Shown in pieces: positions 60,858 through 64,000 of a stretch of 64,000 nt of DNA. Made by a program: the position numbers and the translations under genes. Position 1 is the first letter of the stretch; every line of letters starts with the position of its first letter. Source of the stretch: JASLQO01 sp002327525 (lineage in GTDB: Bacteria > Pseudomonadota > Gammaproteobacteria > Pseudomonadales > Azotimanducaceae); assembly GCA_030744435.1 (NCBI GenBank), contig JASLQO010000013.1:62001-126000 (forward strand), in the 5' to 3' direction. The notes below the pieces were generated by a model. That model was not told where the DNA came from and searched no databases. It saw only the letters and a list, made by a program, of their open reading frames with translations.

Positions 60858-61802
60858 ATGGCCGGTAAAAAAAGTGTGTTTGTCAGCTGCCCACCGATGC
60901 TGGGTGAGAAAAAACAGGTGACGATGCTCGCTGCTCGCGTGGGATTGAGTGTCGAGTTTGGCGATTTGGTGCAGACGCTGTCGGAAGAACAGCTCATTGC
61001 GATATTGCCAAATTTCGATGCGTGGGTGGCAGGTGATGACCCTGGTACGGCGACTGTGCTTGAAGCGGGCAGAAAAGGCCGCTTGAGAACAATCGTCAAG
61101 TGGGGGGTCGGCATAGACAACATCGACCGCACAGCCATCGAACGGCTTGATCTCCAGTTTGCCCATACGCCTGGGATGTTTTCTCATGAAGTGGCCGATA
61201 TGGCGATGGGATATCTGATAGTGCTCACACGACATATCGCTAGAGTGGATTGCGCGGTGCGTGCAGGTGAGTGGATCAAACCTCAGGGCACATCTTTGTA
61301 TGGAAAGTCTGCTGGTATTGTCGGTCTGGGTAACATTGGGCAGCAACTCGCCCGTCGCCTTTCCACTGCGGGCGTGTCGGTAATTGGTTATGACCCGCTT
61401 TTTCCAGAGATCTCCGGGATTGAGGTGAGATCCTGGCCAGAAGCTGTGGGGGAACTCGACTTCCTGTTTCTGTGCTGCGCGCTCACACCGGACAATGTGG
61501 GGATGGTGAATGCAAGTGTACTGCAGGAGATGAAGCGGGGATTGCGCTTAATAAACGTGTCAAGAGGTGCATTGGTCGTGGAGAGCGATCTGCAGGACTC
61601 CCTGAGGGAAGGGCACATCGGCGGCGCTGCCCTGGACGTATTCGAGGTCGAGCCGCTTCCCACCGACTCTCCATTAATCGCCATGGATAACTGCATACTG
61701 GGTACGCACAACGCATCGAACACGCTCGAGGCTGTCAGAGCTACGAACGATAGGGCCATGAAGCTAGTGGCTGATCTGCTGAACACAGAACGCAATGCCT
61801 AG
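60858..61802 (+). CDS. D-isomer specific 2-hydroxyacid dehydrogenase
   Basis: A 314-residue NAD-dependent dehydrogenase related to phosphoglycerate dehydrogenase. The cofactor site is AGIVGLGNIGQQLARRL (about residues 152-168), with the substrate-binding IVKWGVGIDNIDRTAIE, the catalytic LINVSRGALVVESDL Arg, and ALDVFEVEPLP. The active-site His appears in ILGTHNASNT. It starts directly after the cytidylyltransferase, without a gap, so the two probably work in one pathway that makes or alters a keto- or hydroxy-acid sugar or its precursor. Its true substrate is unknown. Confidence 0.8.
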   Translation: MAGKKSVFVSCPPMLGEKKQVTMLAARVGLSVEFGDLVQTLSEEQLIAILPNFDAWVAGDDPGTATVLEAGRKGRLRTIVKWGVGIDNIDRTAIERLDLQFAHTPGMFSHEVADMAMGYLIVLTRHIARVDCAVRAGEWIKPQGTSLYGKSAGIVGLGNIGQQLARRLSTAGVSVIGYDPLFPEISGIEVRSWPEAVGELDFLFLCCALTPDNVGMVNASVLQEMKRGLRLINVSRGALVVESDLQDSLREGHIGGAALDVFEVEPLPTDSPLIAMDNCILGTHNASNTLEAVRATNDRAMKLVADLLNTERNA

Positions 61803-63304
61803 AGCCAATCCTCAATGGTAGCGATGAGCCGAGCGATATTGAATTCGATGTTCTGTTCGTTTGCCGCAACGGGCATGGTCTCCAGACTGACGGAATCCTG
61901 AGCTGTCGCGTAGGAATACTCAAAACCAAAAGCCGTGCAGACCTGAAAATACGCAGCGGATCCTCCCTGCGGTGGAAATAGCTCTAGAACGCGTGTATCC
62001 GGATGGCAAAACAGAAGATTGGCTAGCGCACCACCGTGAGGTGCAATTATGACGCGTGCGCCGCGAAACAGGTGGATCTGTTCGGCAGGTGTCAGAAGAC
62101 CTGGATCCTCAATGTGAAATCCACCTGCCTCAAGATAGCGAAGCAGTTTGGGCTCTCCGACAAGTTTGCGTCCATGTTCGTTTGAGCGAGTCAGATAGAC
62201 CTTCTCCGGAGTCTTGCTGTGAGGTAGCTGTGTGAATTGGTCTCGAAAACTCTCATAGAGCGCGACAATCTCGGGATGCCGTCCGTGCAGTGGGTGATGT
62301 AGATGCTGCACACTGGTGTTGAGTAACGTCAGTTTCCGAAAGTGAACAAGCTGAGTAACCGGGTATCGGATGACTGGGCGGTTTGCCGCGATGGCTGTGA
62401 GGTGATGGGCTATATATGACTTCGAGCACGTATCGACGACAAGGTGTGTTTCGCCACGGTAGTACTGTCTCCAGATGAGCATGCGCCCCAGCCAATCGAG
62501 GTAGAAATGCGCGATCGCGTTGACAGAAAACTTGTCCCCTGGCCAGAAAACCGGCTCGTCCACGCTCGGCGCCCTGGCCAGAGCCGATTCCGGTATCTCA
62601 TCGTCGATTCGAAGCAATTGGGCCTGGTCGTTGGATGCAGCACTGAGAACCTCGCGGTTTCCGGTCAAGCCCGCGATTAAACGGTCACGTCGGTAGAGCC
62701 AGCAGTCTTTTAGAGTGTATGCGGTTGGAGGTTCTATGACCGTGGGTTGTCCGAGTTTCGCAAAAACCGGGTGTACGGCGCCGAGTAGTGGCAAAGGAGG
62801 CATGTCGAGTTGTTGGAACGTATTTCCCAGCACTAGGTCCGGTTTTGTAAGCAGAGGAGGTGAGGTATGGCTTCCTACTAGCTGGAGTTCCTCTAAGTAG
62901 GCAAATCCTGCTCTCGTGTATCTATGGTCTCCCAGGATCTGTTGCATGAAATGAAACTGAAGCCGGTTGCATCCATGAGCGCATGCATGCCGGTGTGCAT
63001 GCACTAGTAATTCGGCGTACAGCTTGTGAATGGTGGTCTTGTTCGAATAACGAGTAATGGCTTCCTGCAACCGAACCAGCAGATGCATAGCAAGACCGGG
63101 CCGCCGCAAGAATGTGATACTCAGAATTGCGACGAGAGCTCTGGCTTGTGTGAAGGTCAGCTCAAAATTCTGCTTCTTTCGGGCAATTCCATATGTCAGT
63201 CTTAGAAGGCGGACGGTGTCGTCGTGCGTCTCGCCCATAGCCATCGCCAATGCTGACTGACGCAGTGCGTCGGCGATCGAGTGAAACGAGAGGTCCGGTA
63301 ACAT
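61799..63304 (-). CDS. DUF563 / GT61-family glycosyltransferase
   Basis: A 501-residue protein with a helical N-terminal region (about 1-150) and a C-terminal GT61 domain (about 220-501). Signatures: AIAHFYLDWLGRMLIW, KVYLTRSNEHGRKLVGEPKL, AEQIHLFRGARVIIAPHGGA, LANLLFCHPDTRVLELFPPQ. The family transfers xylose or N-acetylglucosamine in eukaryotes; bacterial members are listed as capsular polysaccharide biosynthesis proteins. The start is ATG 63304. It converges with the 60858 gene and shares four bases with it. It is divergent from the sulfotransferase at 63380. Confidence 0.8.
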   Translation of the reverse strand: MLPDLSFHSIADALRQSALAMAMGETHDDTVRLLRLTYGIARKKQNFELTFTQARALVAILSITFLRRPGLAMHLLVRLQEAITRYSNKTTIHKLYAELLVHAHRHACAHGCNRLQFHFMQQILGDHRYTRAGFAYLEELQLVGSHTSPPLLTKPDLVLGNTFQQLDMPPLPLLGAVHPVFAKLGQPTVIEPPTAYTLKDCWLYRRDRLIAGLTGNREVLSAASNDQAQLLRIDDEIPESALARAPSVDEPVFWPGDKFSVNAIAHFYLDWLGRMLIWRQYYRGETHLVVDTCSKSYIAHHLTAIAANRPVIRYPVTQLVHFRKLTLLNTSVQHLHHPLHGRHPEIVALYESFRDQFTQLPHSKTPEKVYLTRSNEHGRKLVGEPKLLRYLEAGGFHIEDPGLLTPAEQIHLFRGARVIIAPHGGALANLLFCHPDTRVLELFPPQGGSAAYFQVCTAFGFEYSYATAQDSVSLETMPVAANEQNIEFNIARLIATIEDWL

Positions 63305-63379
63305 GGCAGGGATCTTACACGGGATGCCCAGGCAAGATAAATTACGGAATCGGTGTCTTTCAAGTGTTTGAGTATCCTA

Positions 63380-64000
63380 GTGGGTAACCGTGATCTGGTT
63401 TTAACAGGTATACCTAGATCGGGGACTTCCTTGATGTGTGATCTCCTCGATAGACACGTTAATGTTGCGGTCGTTAACGAATCGCTTACGCAATCGGAAC
63501 GTGCGATATATGAGCTAACGGGTAGCGATAATTTTGATGTCGGTCAATTTCATCATGTCTTTGGTGAGTTTTACAGAAACATGAGGGACAGCGTGTGGCT
63601 CGGTGAGCCGATTCTGGCAAAATCCGGTACGGATACGAGATTGCGTAACGAGCGCACGGTCTACCGTCCCACCAATCTGGAGAGCGAAGACTTCCTGCTC
63701 GGCACGAAGAAGACGTTACTGTATCTGATTATGCTTCCGTATGTGGTTTCGCATCCCGATGGATACAGGATCGTGGCGATGGTACGGAATCCGCGGGACA
63801 CGATCTCTTCCTGGATCGGTTCTTTCAAACATCTTCGGGATGCGTCAGTTCCTGAGATTTTTCGCAGTTTCAGTTTCGAAAGTGAATTCTTCAGCGATCA
63901 GGAACAGTGTTCCATTCAACAGATCGCAGCAGAATCTGACGTGTCGGTTAGAAGATGTCGTCTATGGCGTTTTCTTCATGACAGGATAGTTTCCTTTAGG
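63380..64000 (+). CDS. Sulfotransferase, 3' end cut by window
   Basis: The first 207 codons of a sulfotransferase that runs off the right edge. The PAPS loop is LVLTGIPRSGTSLMCDLLDR (about residues 5-24) and the 3'-phosphate motif is VAMVRNPRDTISSWIGSF (about 133-150), with the long intervening region YELTGSDNFDVGQF. The IPRSGT loop is typical of Sulfotransfer_3-type proteins and differs from the HIPRTAG loop of the gene at 49255, so it is another subfamily. The start is uncertain: GTG 63380 is used here, GTG 63353 and TTG 63368 are alternatives. Confidence 0.75.
   Translation, partial: MGNRDLVLTGIPRSGTSLMCDLLDRHVNVAVVNESLTQSERAIYELTGSDNFDVGQFHHVFGEFYRNMRDSVWLGEPILAKSGTDTRLRNERTVYRPTNLESEDFLLGTKKTLLYLIMLPYVVSHPDGYRIVAMVRNPRDTISSWIGSFKHLRDASVPEIFRSFSFESEFFSDQEQCSIQQIAAESDVSVRRCRLWRFLHDRIVSFR

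Overview
The window is chromosomal DNA of a Gram-negative gammaproteobacterium. It carries the LPS-transport gene lptD with surA, the ubiquinone gene coq7, a Crp/Vfr regulator and an H+/Na+-translocating pyrophosphatase. From memory, the gene order of the first two thirds follows two conserved Pseudomonas/Chromatiales-type neighbourhoods: dsbD-aroQ-accB-prmA-dusB-purH-purD, and coq7-OsmC-crp-trpC/D/G-trpE-gph-rpe-murU/amgK-lptD-surA-pdxA-rsmA-apaG-apaH-cca-tsaD-rpsU-yqeY-dnaG-rpoD-tRNA. I cannot name the genus; an uncultured or marine Chromatiales-like lineage would fit.

Layout. 1-3400: minus-strand hppA (cut by the window edge), a DUF2333 membrane protein and a lipoprotein. 3500-13300: plus-strand housekeeping block of thiol redox (dsbD), shikimate (aroQ), biotin carrier (accB), ribosome and tRNA modification (prmA, dusB) and purine synthesis (purH, purD), followed by a cNMP-binding protein. 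13400-25600: HIT, coq7, OsmC, crp, then minus-strand trpC/D/G, a strip of gene wreckage, trpE, gph, rpe and the murU-amgK cell-wall recycling pair. 25600-32500: the tightly overlapping lptD-surA-pdxA-rsmA-apaG-apaH operon. 32500-41700: a collapsed prkA/yeaH/spoVR remnant, cca, tsaD, rpsU, yqeY, a mannose-1-phosphate guanylyltransferase, dnaG and rpoD. 42539-42615: tRNA-Ile(CAT). 41750-64000: an accessory region, visibly lower in G+C, that flanks this tRNA and is devoted to surface glycans. It holds an O-antigen ligase/polymerase, many glycosyltransferases, FkbM methyltransferases, a CMP-sugar-synthetase-like protein, a hydroxyacid dehydrogenase, a PEP-CTERM-type protein, IS66 and IS3 remnants, and six sulfotransferase-like genes, of which one is frameshifted, one is a degraded stub and one runs off the window.

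Two themes stand out. First, conserved operons have been eroded by clean deletions. accC is absent between accB and prmA, fis is absent after dusB, plsY/folB are absent between cca and tsaD, and the prkA-yeaH-spoVR operon has collapsed in frame into a single 213-codon reading frame. The trpE-trpG gap contains a truncated ion channel and a TPR/acyl-CoA-dehydrogenase chimera. Second, the island next to the tRNA looks like a sulfated, methylated, acidic-sugar-containing exopolysaccharide or O-antigen locus. It has several unusual multidomain proteins: a GT4-GT2 fusion, and a GT4-FkbM-membrane-coiled-coil protein paired with an MptE-like protein. This second part is the best candidate in the window for an undescribed system; its chemistry is inferred from gene families only.
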